Below, in pieces: positions 15,735 to 25,392 of a stretch of DNA of 64,000 nucleotides (position 1 is the stretch's first letter; each line of letters starts with the position of its first letter). The notes under the pieces were generated by a model, which saw only the letters and a list, made by a program, of their open reading frames with translations, did no database searches and was not told where the DNA came from. The translations under genes were made by a program, and so were the position numbers. Origin of the DNA: Maribacter stanieri (GTDB taxonomy: Bacteria; Bacteroidota; Bacteroidia; Flavobacteriales; Flavobacteriaceae); NCBI RefSeq assembly GCF_900112245.1, contig NZ_FOYX01000005.1, forward strand, positions 93,945 through 157,944, read 5' to 3'.

Positions 15735-17630
15735 ATGCCTAACGTAATAGTTCACTCATTATTCACTGATTTTGATATCAATCTTTTTAAGGGAGGTAAG
15801 CATTATCGACTCTATGAAAAACTGGGTTCGCATTTAGTTGAAGTGGATGGCGTAAAAGGAACTTATTTTGCCGTTTGGGCTCCATCTGCGAAAACAGTTT
15901 CTGTTGTAGGTAATTTTAATTCTTGGGATGTTCAAGAGCATCAACTAAATGTTCGCTGGGATTCTAGTGGTATTTGGGAAGGCTTTATTCCTAATATTGG
16001 AAAAGGTGAAATCTATAAGTATAAGATACAATCTAACAATAATGATATTTGGACAGAAAAAGCAGATCCTTTTGCTAAATATTGCGAACATCCACCAAAT
16101 ACAGCATCTATTATATGGACTTCTGAGCATGATTGGAAGGATGACGCTTGGATGGGTTATCGAAAAGACAAAAACGGTTTAGATAAACCTTACTCCGTTT
16201 ATGAGGTGCATTTAGGTTCATGGAAGAAAAATGCGGAGAATAAATTTTTAACCTACAAAGAGTTTGCAATAGACCTAGTTGATTATGTGAAGGAAATGGG
16301 GTATACCCATGTAGAATTCATGCCAATTATGGAGTATCCTTATGATCCGTCTTGGGGATATCAATTAACAGGATATTTTGCGCCTACATCAAGGTTTGGA
16401 TCACCAGAAGATTTTAAAATGTTGGTAGATACTTTTCATCAAAATGACATTGGTGTAATTTTAGATTGGGTACCATCTCATTTTCCAGAAGATGCTCACG
16501 GACTTGGTTTCTTTGATGGTTCTAATTTATATGAACACCCAGATAGAAGAAAAGGCTACCATACAGATTGGAAGAGTCTCATTTTTAATTATGGAAGAAA
16601 TGAAGTTAGGGCATTCTTAATAAGCAATGCTATCTTTTGGTTGGATCAATTTCATGTAGATGGTTTACGAGTAGATGCGGTTGCATCTATGTTGTATTTA
16701 GATTACTCTAGAGAAGAAGGGGAGTGGGAGCCAAATATATATGGTAATAATGAAAATTTAGAGGCAATATCTTTTATTAGAGAATTGAATGAGGCGGTGT
16801 ATACCAATTTTGATGGTGTACAGACAATTGCCGAAGAATCCACTGCTTTTTCTGGAGTATCTAAACCTGTAGCACATGGCGGGTTAGGCTTTGGAATGAA
16901 ATGGATGATGGGCTGGATGCATGATACGTTACAGTTTTTTCAAAAAGAACCAATATATAGAAAGCATCATCAGAATGATTTAACCTTCAGTATGACCTAT
17001 GCTTTTACAGAGAACTTTATGTTGCCGTTTTCCCATGATGAGGTGGTTTACGGAAAGCAGTCATTAGTATATAGAATGCCAGGTGATGAATGGCAGCGAT
17101 TTGCAAATTTGAGGTTGTTATTCGGGTACATGTTTACCCACCCAGGAACTAATTTAATGTTCATGGGCGGCGAATTTGGACAAACTGCAGAGTGGAATTT
17201 TGAAACAAGTTTAGACTGGCATTTATTGCAATATGATGGTCATAAAGGCATACAAGATTTTGTAAAAGATCTAAATCATTTGTACAAAGGGTCTCCTGCG
17301 TTATATGAAAAGCAGTTTAGTCCAGAAGGTTTTCAATGGATAGATTATAGTGATCATGAAAATTCTGTATTGTGCTATGTTCGTAAAGGGCATGATATTA
17401 AAAACGATTTAATTATAGCATGTAATTTTACACCTATACCCAGAGAAAATTATAGAATAGGTAATCCTAAAAAAGGAAAACTTAAAGAGGTTTTAAATAG
17501 TGATAACGCCAAGTATGGTGGAGGCGGCAATGTGAATAATAAAATAAAGAGCTCTACCAAGCCTTTTCACGGACATGAGAAGTCGATTGAAATAACGATT
17601 CCGCCTTTAGGAATTGTGATACTGAAATAA
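15735..17630 (+). CDS. glgB: 1,4-alpha-glucan (glycogen) branching enzyme
   Basis: This GH13 enzyme introduces alpha-1,6 branches into glycogen. An N-terminal CBM48-like domain (about 25-120, with GTYFAVWAPSAKTVSVVGNF) precedes the (beta/alpha)8 barrel, with nucleophile Asp314 in GLRVDAVAS, the acid in TIAEEST near 366-370 and the third carboxylate in LPFSHDE near 435. The C-terminal all-beta domain ends the 631-residue protein. I start at ATG 15735 because MPNVIVHSLFTDFDI matches the family start; an in-frame ATG at 15705 adds only ten residues. A GH31 glucosidase follows after 84 bases. No glgC or glgA is in the window. Confidence 0.95.
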   Translation: MPNVIVHSLFTDFDINLFKGGKHYRLYEKLGSHLVEVDGVKGTYFAVWAPSAKTVSVVGNFNSWDVQEHQLNVRWDSSGIWEGFIPNIGKGEIYKYKIQSNNNDIWTEKADPFAKYCEHPPNTASIIWTSEHDWKDDAWMGYRKDKNGLDKPYSVYEVHLGSWKKNAENKFLTYKEFAIDLVDYVKEMGYTHVEFMPIMEYPYDPSWGYQLTGYFAPTSRFGSPEDFKMLVDTFHQNDIGVILDWVPSHFPEDAHGLGFFDGSNLYEHPDRRKGYHTDWKSLIFNYGRNEVRAFLISNAIFWLDQFHVDGLRVDAVASMLYLDYSREEGEWEPNIYGNNENLEAISFIRELNEAVYTNFDGVQTIAEESTAFSGVSKPVAHGGLGFGMKWMMGWMHDTLQFFQKEPIYRKHHQNDLTFSMTYAFTENFMLPFSHDEVVYGKQSLVYRMPGDEWQRFANLRLLFGYMFTHPGTNLMFMGGEFGQTAEWNFETSLDWHLLQYDGHKGIQDFVKDLNHLYKGSPALYEKQFSPEGFQWIDYSDHENSVLCYVRKGHDIKNDLIIACNFTPIPRENYRIGNPKKGKLKEVLNSDNAKYGGGGNVNNKIKSSTKPFHGHEKSIEITIPPLGIVILK

Positions 17631-17714
17631 CTTGTAATAAATAGGTCTTCGTTTAGACCACTATAAGGTATTTCTGTAGTACTATTAATTTGATATTTTT
17701 TAATTCATAAGTTA

Positions 17715-20117
17715 ATGATTACAAATACAGAGCTTGAATATAAAGGTAATTTATATCCAAACCACATCGTTGAATTTTCACAAGACTCAGATAAAATATA
17801 CTTCACGACAGACAACGGTGTTGTCTTACAAATAACAATTTTAAGGGGTAGTATAATACGTTTTAGATACGCTACCAATTATAACTTTGAGCCAGATTTT
17901 TCTTATGGTATAGACCCAGACGCCACTATGGGTTATAGTAAGTTAGAGGTAGTGGAGAATGATACGGAATATATAATATCTACTGCAAGGCTAAATATAC
18001 TGGTAGATAAAAAAACATTACGTACTCAAATTTCAGATTTAGAAGGTACTATTATAAATGAAGATGAACTAGGTTTTCACTGGGAAGAAAACTACGAGTA
18101 TGGTGGTAATACTGTAAAGCTTAGTAAAATAACGCAATCTGGAGAAAGTTTTTACGGCATGGGAGATAAAGCCATGCATAGTAATTTAAAAGGAAAAAGA
18201 GTAGAAAATTGGGTGACCGATCAATTTGCTTTTGCTAAAGAGCAAGACCCATTATATAAAGCAATTCCGTTTTACGTAGGCTTAAATAAAGGTAAAGCTT
18301 ACGGTATTTATTTTGATAACAGTTTTAGAACTGGTTTTGATTTTTCACAAGAACGTAGAAACATAACTAATTTTTGGGCAGACGGTGGCGAGATGAATTA
18401 TTATTTCATTTTTGGTCCAGATATGTCAAAAGTGGTAAGCTCTTATTCTAGTCTTACCGGTACTCCAGAATTGCCTCCAATGTGGGCATTAGGTTTTCAT
18501 CAGTCTAAATGGAGCTATTATCCAGAAAGTAATGTAAAAGAAATAGCTAGTGATTTTAGAAAACATCGAATTCCGTGTGATGCCATTTATTTGGATATAG
18601 ATTACATGGATGGGTTTAGATGTTTTACATGGGATAAGAACCATTTTCCAGATCCTAAAAGGATGATAAGCGAATTGGAAGAAGATGGCTTTAAAACCGT
18701 AGTAATGATTGATCCAGGTATAAAAGTGGATCGAGATTATTGGATTTATAATGAAGCTTTAGAGAACGATTATTTTTGTAAAAGGGGAGATGGACCGTTA
18801 ATGCATGGTAAGGTGTGGCCTGGAGAATGTAATTTTCCTGATTTTACCAACCCTGCAGTCAGAGAATGGTGGGCAGAATTATATAAAGAATTTATGTCTG
18901 ACCTAGGTGTACATGCCGTCTGGAATGATATGAACGAACCAGCGGTAATGGAGGTACCTACAAAAACAGCCCCTTTAGATACAAGACATAATTATGATGG
19001 TCACCCTTGTACGCATAGAAAAGCGCACAATGTATATGGAATGCAAATGGTTAGGGCTACTTATGAAGGGGTCAAAAAATATGTATATCCTAAAAGACCA
19101 TTCGTAATAACAAGAGCTGCATTTGCAGGAACACAAAGATATTCTTCTACGTGGACAGGAGATAATGTGGCTACATGGGAACATTTGTGGATAGCCAACG
19201 TACAGGTACAACGCATGTGCTTAAGTGGCTATTCTTTTGTGGGGTCTGATATTGGTGGATTTGCAGAACAACCAGATGGCGAACTATTTGCTAGATGGGT
19301 ACAATTAGGAATATTCCATCCATTTTGTAGGGTACATTCAAGTGGAGATCATGGTGATCAAGAACCATGGTCGTTCGGTTCTGAAATTACTGATATCGTA
19401 AGAAAATATGTGGAACTACGGTATCAATTATTACCTTACTTATATACTATGTTCTATAAGTACACGAAAGAGAACATTCCAATGGTGCAGTCTTTAGTGT
19501 TTTTTGACCAAGAAGATAGTCAGACGCATTTTAGAACAGATGAGTTCATTTTTGGTGAAAAAATATTGGTGTGTCCAATACAAGAGCCCAACGCGCAAGG
19601 TCGTAGAATGTATATACCACGTGGAGACTGGTATGATTTTTGGACTAACGAACATGTAACAGGAGGCAAAGAAAAATGGGTGGCTGCAGAGATAGACATG
19701 CTTCCGATTTTTGTAAAAGCTGGAGCTATAATTCCTAAATATCCTGTTCAGCAATATGTAGGGGAAAAGAAAATTGAAGAATTAGTTTTAGAAGTATATT
19801 ATAAAGAAGGTACAGAAGCTTCTGAGGTATATGAAGATGCAAATAATGGTTATGATTACAAAAAGGGTAGGTATTCTTTAAGTAATTATAAATTGACGGG
19901 TAAAGAGAATTCCCTGACCATTCAGTTGTTTAAAGACGGTACTTTTGATACTGAATATGAGATGGTAAGGTTAAGTTTTCATGGTTTGCCTTTTGAGATT
20001 GTGAATGTTATGGTTGATAATGAGGAAATCTCAATAGAGAGTTTATCTGTAAATAATAGTGATGATTTACGAATAAACAAAAACTTTACTTTATTGCATT
20101 TATCAGGAAAACAATAA
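17715..20117 (+). CDS. Glycoside hydrolase family 31 protein (alpha-glucosidase type)
   Basis: The 800-residue enzyme releases alpha-linked glucose from oligosaccharides or glycogen-like chains. The N-terminal galactose-mutarotase-like beta domain spans about 1-230. The catalytic barrel holds the nucleophile Asp405 in VWNDMNEPAV, the acid/base Asp483 in WTGDN and the GSDIGGF motif at 510-516. Beta domains with a DUF5110-like end follow. There is no signal peptide, so it acts in the cytoplasm, consistent with glycogen or maltodextrin turnover together with the adjacent glgB. The exact linkage specificity cannot be read from the sequence. Confidence 0.92.
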   Translation: MITNTELEYKGNLYPNHIVEFSQDSDKIYFTTDNGVVLQITILRGSIIRFRYATNYNFEPDFSYGIDPDATMGYSKLEVVENDTEYIISTARLNILVDKKTLRTQISDLEGTIINEDELGFHWEENYEYGGNTVKLSKITQSGESFYGMGDKAMHSNLKGKRVENWVTDQFAFAKEQDPLYKAIPFYVGLNKGKAYGIYFDNSFRTGFDFSQERRNITNFWADGGEMNYYFIFGPDMSKVVSSYSSLTGTPELPPMWALGFHQSKWSYYPESNVKEIASDFRKHRIPCDAIYLDIDYMDGFRCFTWDKNHFPDPKRMISELEEDGFKTVVMIDPGIKVDRDYWIYNEALENDYFCKRGDGPLMHGKVWPGECNFPDFTNPAVREWWAELYKEFMSDLGVHAVWNDMNEPAVMEVPTKTAPLDTRHNYDGHPCTHRKAHNVYGMQMVRATYEGVKKYVYPKRPFVITRAAFAGTQRYSSTWTGDNVATWEHLWIANVQVQRMCLSGYSFVGSDIGGFAEQPDGELFARWVQLGIFHPFCRVHSSGDHGDQEPWSFGSEITDIVRKYVELRYQLLPYLYTMFYKYTKENIPMVQSLVFFDQEDSQTHFRTDEFIFGEKILVCPIQEPNAQGRRMYIPRGDWYDFWTNEHVTGGKEKWVAAEIDMLPIFVKAGAIIPKYPVQQYVGEKKIEELVLEVYYKEGTEASEVYEDANNGYDYKKGRYSLSNYKLTGKENSLTIQLFKDGTFDTEYEMVRLSFHGLPFEIVNVMVDNEEISIESLSVNNSDDLRINKNFTLLHLSGKQ

Positions 20118-20153
20118 CTTTGTAGCTTATACCATTAACTTTAAAATAAGGAC

Positions 20154-20963
20154 ATGAAAAAATTATTATTAATAGTACTAGTCTTTATAGGCGTTTCAGC
20201 CTGTAAAGTAAACCCTTTTACAGGGCAGAAAACTTTGAACTTTTATCCAAACAGTCAAGTGTTTCCATCTGCATTCGCACAATATGATCAGTTTTTAACT
20301 GAAAATAAAGTAGTAACAGGTACAAGCGATGCTCAAATGATTACAAGGGTAGGGCAACGTATTTCTTCTGCGGCAGAGCGTTGGTTAACTGCAAATGGTT
20401 ACCCAGGTTACTTAAAAGATTATTCTTGGGAATACAATTTAGTAAACGATGAGACTGTAAATGCTTGGTGTATGCCAGGTGGTAAAATTGTATTTTATAC
20501 AGGAATATTACCTATTACCCAAACTGAAACAGGTGTTGCGGTAGTTATGGGGCACGAAGTTGCACATGCTTTAGCAGACCATGGAGCACAACGTATGAGT
20601 GCTGGTACTTTACAACAAGTAGGAGCTGTTGCCGGTAATGTAGCAATTAAAAATCAACAAACTTTAGGCTTATTTAATCAGGCTTATGGTGTGGGTACAC
20701 AGTATTTAGGTATGTTACCTTTTAGTAGAGGTCACGAAACTGAAGCAGATAGAATTGGATTACAAATTATGGCCATTGCAGGTTACGATCCTTACGAAGC
20801 AGCAGAATTGTGGAAACGCATGAAGGCAAACAGCGGGGGCCAAGCACCACCAGAATTTATGAGTACGCACCCTTCTAATGATACAAGAATTAATAATCTA
20901 ACAGCTTGGGCACCAGATGCCGCGGCAGAAGCAGCTAAATTTGGAGTGACTAAATTCCAATAA
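20154..20963 (+). CDS. M48 family metalloprotease, lipoprotein (LoiP/YcaL-like)
   Basis: A lipoprotein signal ending GVSAC (Cys17) anchors this zinc protease in the envelope. The zinc motif HEVAH (His134, Glu135, His138) is followed by the third-ligand region RGHETEADRIG near residue 203, and the product ends in a short helix-rich part. Family members degrade misfolded outer-membrane proteins in the periplasm. It is followed by a strong terminator, so it is the last or only gene of its transcript. Confidence 0.92.
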   Translation: MKKLLLIVLVFIGVSACKVNPFTGQKTLNFYPNSQVFPSAFAQYDQFLTENKVVTGTSDAQMITRVGQRISSAAERWLTANGYPGYLKDYSWEYNLVNDETVNAWCMPGGKIVFYTGILPITQTETGVAVVMGHEVAHALADHGAQRMSAGTLQQVGAVAGNVAIKNQQTLGLFNQAYGVGTQYLGMLPFSRGHETEADRIGLQIMAIAGYDPYEAAELWKRMKANSGGQAPPEFMSTHPSNDTRINNLTAWAPDAAAEAAKFGVTKFQ

Positions 20964-20987
20964 AACGTTAAGGATTATTGTATATTG

Positions 20988-21020
20988 AAGCCGTTCAGAA
21001 ATGAACGGCTTTTATTTTTT
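20988..21020 (+). terminator. Rho-independent terminator after the M48 protease gene
   Basis: AAGCCGTTCA-GAAA-TGAACGGCTT is a perfect 10-base-pair stem with a GNRA loop followed by TTATTTTTT. It contains the first in-frame ATG (21001) of the next gene, so that ATG cannot be its start. Confidence 0.93.
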
Positions 21021-21024
21021 ATAT

Positions 21025-22365
21025 ATGGGAGAAACATTAGATCTAAAAGGGAGTAAAAAATTATTGAATGCATGGGCCTTTTATGATTGGGCTAATTCGG
21101 TTTATACATTAACTATAGCATCTTCAATTTTTCCTATCTATTATTCTACACTATTCTCGACTAAAGATGAATTGGTTACTGCATTTGGTTTTGATATGAA
21201 GCAGACCGTTCTCATTTCAATAGTTACTGCTTTCACCTTTCTTGTTGTAGCATTTTTGTCGCCTGTATTATCTGGTATAGCAGATTATGTTGGCAATAAG
21301 AAAATGTTCATGAAGTTTTTTTGCTATACAGGTAGTTTGGGTTGTATTGGGTTGTATTGGTTTGATCTAGAGCATATTCATCTTAGTCTGTTGTTCTATT
21401 TTATGGGATTAATAGGGTATTGGGGGAGTCTAGTTTTTTACAATTCGTATTTGCCAGATATTGCGTTTGAAGATCAACAAGATAGTATTAGCGCAAAAGG
21501 ATTTTCATTAGGTTATTTTGGGAGTGTTCTATTGTTGTTATTGAATTTGGCCATGGTCATGAAACCAGAGTTGTTTGGGTTTGATATTGGTGAAACTGAA
21601 GATTCACTAAACTTGGCTAAGGTAGAAGCGATGAGAATATCATTCATAACAGTCGGATTATGGTGGTTGATTTTTAGTCAATATACATTTTGGGTGCTGC
21701 CAAAGGGAGTAGGTAAAGGGCACAAAATAACTAAAGATATTGTGTTTAATGGGTTAAAGGAACTTAAAGTTGTCTGGGGTCAATTGAAAGAAAATGAAAG
21801 ACTAAAACGTTATCTAAACGCTTTTTTTGTGTTTAGTATGGCTGTCCAAACAATTATGCTAGTCGCAGTATATTTCGGAGAAAAAGAAATTGCATGGGTT
21901 TCTGCAAGTGAAAAGACTACAGGTTTAATTATTAGTGTATTGGTTATACAATTGGTAGCCATAATTGGTGCTGTTATTACCTCCAAAGCATCAGAAAAAT
22001 ATGGTAATATTAAAACGCTAATAGTTGTAAATGCTATTTGGATGCTATTATGTGTTTATGCTTACTTTATGGTAACACCTATTCAGTTTTATATTGCAGC
22101 CGGTTTTGTCGGTTTGGTAATGGGAGGTGTACAATCTTTAGGGAGATCAACATATTCAAAATTTTTACCGGAAACAGAAGATACTACATCGTATTTTAGT
22201 TTTTATGATGTAGCTGAAAAAATAGGTATTGTTATAGGTATGGCACTCTTTGCTATAATAGATCAAGTAAGCAATATGAGATATGCCATTCTATTTTTGT
22301 TCGTATTCTTTTTAGGCGGTATTATATTGCTATTTAGGGTTAATGAAACAAAAAAGCCCCTTTAA
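21025..22365 (+). CDS. MFS transporter, UMF1 / Atg22-like family
   Basis: The product is an inner-membrane transporter with about 12 hydrophobic segments and the family signature NAWAFYDWANSVY near the N-terminus, as in yeast vacuolar effluxer Atg22 and bacterial UMF1 proteins. ATG 21025 is the start because the earlier ATG 21001 lies inside a terminator hairpin. Substrates of bacterial members are unknown; the yeast relative exports amino acids. Its stop codon lies within the terminator-like hairpin that serves the convergent DUF2807 gene. Confidence 0.88.
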   Translation: MGETLDLKGSKKLLNAWAFYDWANSVYTLTIASSIFPIYYSTLFSTKDELVTAFGFDMKQTVLISIVTAFTFLVVAFLSPVLSGIADYVGNKKMFMKFFCYTGSLGCIGLYWFDLEHIHLSLLFYFMGLIGYWGSLVFYNSYLPDIAFEDQQDSISAKGFSLGYFGSVLLLLLNLAMVMKPELFGFDIGETEDSLNLAKVEAMRISFITVGLWWLIFSQYTFWVLPKGVGKGHKITKDIVFNGLKELKVVWGQLKENERLKRYLNAFFVFSMAVQTIMLVAVYFGEKEIAWVSASEKTTGLIISVLVIQLVAIIGAVITSKASEKYGNIKTLIVVNAIWMLLCVYAYFMVTPIQFYIAAGFVGLVMGGVQSLGRSTYSKFLPETEDTTSYFSFYDVAEKIGIVIGMALFAIIDQVSNMRYAILFLFVFFLGGIILLFRVNETKKPL

Positions 22366-22374
22366 AAGAGGCTT
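22348..22374 (-). terminator. Rho-independent terminator of the ECF/DUF2807 operon
   Basis: On the minus strand AAGCCTCTTTTAAAGGGGCTT forms a stem with one mismatch, followed by TTTTTTG. It lies 37 bases beyond the DUF2807 stop and overlaps the 3' end of the convergent MFS gene. Confidence 0.7.
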
Positions 22375-22410
22375 AATTGAATTGATTGTTCGCTATTTTG
22401 ATTTTATACT

Positions 22411-23145
22411 TTACCCTTTAGAGATATCTCCTGAACCAGAGGTTTTTGTATTTACTTTTTCAGGATTGCCTCTATAAGAGATGTCACCCGATCCAGATAC
22501 ACGCGCTTTTATAGATTTATTTGCAGTTACTTGTATGTCTGCAGATCCAGAAACGGTTGCCTCAACATTATCAGCCTCAAGGCCATATGCTTCAATATCC
22601 CCACTACCTGATATAGTTGCTTCAAAATCAGTAGTGTTACCGCTAAGGGTAATATCCCCTGAACCTGACATTGTAGCTGATATAGAGTTAGTGTCGATAT
22701 CTAACGTAATATCACCAGAACCAGACATTGCCGTACTGAATTTGTCTGTTTTAATTTTTGTTTTACCAACAATATCTCCGGAACCTGACATGGCCACAGA
22801 ACTTATAGATTCTATCGGCACTGTAATATGAATTCCAGACTTCCAGTTACTAGATTTAAGATTGACACCTTTTTCCGTTTTAATAACCAATTTGCCATCT
22901 TTAACTTCGGTAATGATATATTCTAATAGATTCTCTTCACCTTCTAGCGTAATCTCACCTTCACTACCTGCAACTAAATCTATATCAAACCAGCCAGAAA
23001 CCGCTACACCGTCGTAATCTCCGGTGCTTCTTTCTATGGTTACATTATTTCCATTTCCTTTAATTGTTTTTCCCCATTGGGCAGAACAAGATAAGGATAG
23101 TAGACCTGCACATACTAATACACTTAATTTTCTCATGATTTTCAT
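22411..23145 (-). CDS. Head-GIN / DUF2807 domain protein, exported
   Basis: A signal peptide (residues 1-22, with LSLSCSAQ) is followed by a right-handed beta-helix-like domain made of turns each ending in SGSGDI or a close variant (seven copies between about residues 115 and 240), the hallmark of DUF2807. The Ser-Cys-Ser-Ala site could be a signal peptidase I or a lipoprotein site. These proteins are thought to be cell-surface or periplasmic and have no proven function. It is the last gene of an ECF sigma operon, 18 bases after the DUF4097-like gene. Confidence 0.88.
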   Translation of the reverse strand: MKIMRKLSVLVCAGLLSLSCSAQWGKTIKGNGNNVTIERSTGDYDGVAVSGWFDIDLVAGSEGEITLEGEENLLEYIITEVKDGKLVIKTEKGVNLKSSNWKSGIHITVPIESISSVAMSGSGDIVGKTKIKTDKFSTAMSGSGDITLDIDTNSISATMSGSGDITLSGNTTDFEATISGSGDIEAYGLEADNVEATVSGSADIQVTANKSIKARVSGSGDISYRGNPEKVNTKTSGSGDISKG

Positions 23146-23163
23146 ATTTAATTGATTGATTGA

Positions 23164-24258
23164 TTATTTTTTGGTAAAACTGATTCCGCCATAGTCACTT
23201 GATAGCGTTATTTTATTTCCACTTCCTTTAGACCCATAAAAACCTTCATAGTGTTTGTCCGAAGATTTTTCTGTACTGATGTTTATGGTAAAGTCATCTT
23301 TTCCACTAACTCCTGCATAACTGGTCGAAATATCGAAATCGAAATGGTATTCACTATGATATCCAATTTTGATTCCGGTATAGTCAGTTCTAATATTTAC
23401 ATCGCCAGCATCAGCGGCAAGTTCTTCTATTCTTATAGATCCATAGTCGGCAACAATAGAAACATCACCATGTACGGTACCTAATTTTACAGTAATATAA
23501 TCGCCGTTACCATCAATACTCTTTAATTCGTCAATATCCATATTGCCGTAATCACTCGTATACTCTAGGTTATCCATAATGCCAATACTAGCGTTGGTAT
23601 AGTCTGCATTAATAGCAAGATTTCCTGCTTTTTCTATGGTGAAACCAGAGTAGTCAGCTCTTATTTCTCCACTATTGATATACCCAATTGTAGACTTAGA
23701 AGTATAATCGAAGTTTAAACGGTTGTTTCGACCTCTAAGTTCACCCAACTCAAGTCTACCATAGTCACAATTAATTCTAGCATGACCGTCAATTCTATCA
23801 AGAATAATGTTGCCATAATCATTACTAAGATCAACATTGTTTTTTACAGGAACTTTTATGGTGTAGTTGATCTGCATGTTAACATTGTTGTTGTTTCCCC
23901 AGCTCCATCCCCAGCCATTACTACTTTTATTGAAAATAGTTTCTGCAGAAACACGTTCGCTACTGGCTTCAAAATCAATTGAAATTTCATCTAGTTTTTT
24001 CTGAACCTTTTCTTCGTTATTACCATTGGTTTTAATATGAACTTCGATAACGACCCTATTCTCGTTCCAAGAAGTAATATTTAAATTACCGTATGAGTTG
24101 TTGATTTTTAGCAATGCATTAGCATTGACATTAAATTCTTTTTTAATGGTCTTTTCTCTAGTATGCTTGCCATCAAAATCAGTATCGTTGGCATTGGCTA
24201 CAGTGGTAAATGCTAATAATAATAGCCAGGTATATTTATATAGTATAGTTTTCATCAT
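23164..24258 (-). CDS. Exported DUF4097-like beta-repeat protein
   Basis: The start at ATG 24258 (MMKTILYKY) gives a signal peptide ending VANAN; an in-frame ATG at 24288 would add ten residues. The mature protein has repeated strands with Tyr-Gly or Tyr-Ala-Gly turns (NNSYGNLNI, SNDYGNIIL, NCDYGRLEL, RADYSGFTI, TSDYGNMDI, VADYGSIRI, SSDYGGISF), which suggests a beta-helix of about ten turns like the DUF4097/DUF4098 putative adhesins. A Trp/Gly/Asn-rich loop (GWGWSWGNNNN) is near residue 120. It overlaps the end of the putative anti-sigma gene by 23 bases and precedes the DUF2807 gene. Function unknown. Confidence 0.82.
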   Translation of the reverse strand: MMKTILYKYTWLLLLAFTTVANANDTDFDGKHTREKTIKKEFNVNANALLKINNSYGNLNITSWNENRVVIEVHIKTNGNNEEKVQKKLDEISIDFEASSERVSAETIFNKSSNGWGWSWGNNNNVNMQINYTIKVPVKNNVDLSNDYGNIILDRIDGHARINCDYGRLELGELRGRNNRLNFDYTSKSTIGYINSGEIRADYSGFTIEKAGNLAINADYTNASIGIMDNLEYTSDYGNMDIDELKSIDGNGDYITVKLGTVHGDVSIVADYGSIRIEELAADAGDVNIRTDYTGIKIGYHSEYHFDFDISTSYAGVSGKDDFTINISTEKSSDKHYEGFYGSKGSGNKITLSSDYGGISFTKK

Positions 24259-24799
24259 TCGATTTTTTAATTGATTTAATATTTTCAATTTGTATCATTA
24301 CCTCGTTTAAAAGGTCTATTCTGGTTTGGAAATTGGTAATCATAGCACTTAATATAAGTTTACTATTACCACCGTTTAAAAGATCCTGTTCCATTTTGGT
24401 GTAATTCAATTGAAGCTTTTTCAATTGGGTCATGGTGTCATTAATTATTTTTTCTGTTTCTGGTGATTTTTCAGAATTCAGTTCGTTGATTTGCTCTTCG
24501 ATTAAATTGGCGAAATAAAATTGGGTCTTAGAAGCTTCAGGTGAAATTTCGGCAACCTTATCATCAATGCTACTAGCAGTATTAAGTTGAAATATGCCTA
24601 CAGATAATAAAATAGCGATTGATGCGGCAACAGATAAAAATAGTAACCAAGAATTATTTTTCTTTGGTGTAAGTTTTGTTGCTCCTTTAGATTCATTTAA
24701 TTTTTCTAAAAAACGTTGCTGGTGCCCATTTTTGGGTTCCGCATAATCTATAGTATCCTGTAGCTTGTTAAAAAGCTCGTCAATAGTATCTTTCTTCAT
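24236..24799 (-). CDS. Putative anti-sigma factor, single-pass membrane protein
   Basis: The 187-residue protein has a soluble N-terminal part of about 48 residues (MKKDTIDELFNKLQDTI), one membrane segment near 49-70 (WLLFLSVAASIAILLSVGIF) and a periplasmic coiled-coil-like part rich in Leu, Glu and Lys. It begins inside the sigma stop codon (TAATG, one shared base), which indicates translational coupling. Position and topology support an anti-sigma role; no zinc-binding anti-sigma motif is present and the sequence family is not one I can name. Confidence 0.75.
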   Translation of the reverse strand: MKKDTIDELFNKLQDTIDYAEPKNGHQQRFLEKLNESKGATKLTPKKNNSWLLFLSVAASIAILLSVGIFQLNTASSIDDKVAEISPEASKTQFYFANLIEEQINELNSEKSPETEKIINDTMTQLKKLQLNYTKMEQDLLNGGNSKLILSAMITNFQTRIDLLNEVMIQIENIKSIKKSNDENYTI

Positions 24800-25353
24800 T
24801 AGACTGCGAGTATTAATTTCTTTCTTAAACTTTCTTTAGCTCGTGAAACAGTAGTTCTGCAATTGGCATAACTAATGTTCATGATTTCGCTGATTTCATC
24901 ATAATCAAACCCTTCAATTAGATGTAAGGTCAAAGAAATTCTGTAATTGTCTTTTAAATCTTTCATGGTTTCCATCACTTTTTGAGCCTTTAGTTCTGTA
25001 AACACATGGTCAGATGCAATTCCGTCATTATCTTCGACCTTGTACAATACTTCATCTAAAGCAACTTCATTCTTTTTTTGTTGCTTTCTATATTGATGTA
25101 TGCTGTTGTTAATAACAATGCGTTTTAACCAGGATCCAAAAGTTACTTCACCTTTAAAAGTATGCAGTTTCGTAAATGCGCTTAAAAACGATTCTTGCAT
25201 AATGTCTTCTGCTTGGGCAGTGTCCTTTACGATTCTGATTGATGTGTTGAACATAGCCTTGTAATACCTGTTATACACTTCTAGCTGTGCACTCTGTTTA
25301 CCGGCCATGCACAATTGCACTAGCTCATCAATATGTTCTCTTTGTTGGCTCAA
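24799..25353 (-). CDS. RNA polymerase ECF-type sigma factor
   Basis: The 184-residue factor has region 2 at about 25-95 (AEDIMQESFLSAFTKL, FGSWLKRIVINNSI, HQYRKQQKK) and region 4 at about 125-180 (LTLHLIEGFDYDEISEIMNI, then NCRTTVSRAKESLRKKL). It heads a four-gene series: sigma, putative anti-sigma, DUF4097-like and DUF2807. The two last products are exported beta-repeat proteins, so the regulon may deal with the cell envelope. The TGTAACAAA motif 40 bases upstream is identical to the one before the other ECF gene of the window. Confidence 0.94.
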   Translation of the reverse strand: MSQQREHIDELVQLCMAGKQSAQLEVYNRYYKAMFNTSIRIVKDTAQAEDIMQESFLSAFTKLHTFKGEVTFGSWLKRIVINNSIHQYRKQQKKNEVALDEVLYKVEDNDGIASDHVFTELKAQKVMETMKDLKDNYRISLTLHLIEGFDYDEISEIMNISYANCRTTVSRAKESLRKKLILAV

Positions 25354-25392
25354 AAAGTGATTGGTTTTATTGAAAGATGATTCAATTTACGG

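Noticed and set aside
21001..21024. Earlier start of the MFS transporter gene
   Set aside because: ATG 21001 is inside the terminator hairpin of the preceding gene.
21341..21360. Tandem 10-base repeat GTTGTATTGG
   Set aside because: It lies inside the MFS coding sequence without disturbing the frame, and codes for a normal membrane segment.
22481..22831. Periodic repeat and open frame on the plus strand
   Set aside because: It mirrors the protein-level SGSGDI repeats of the DUF2807 gene on the other strand.
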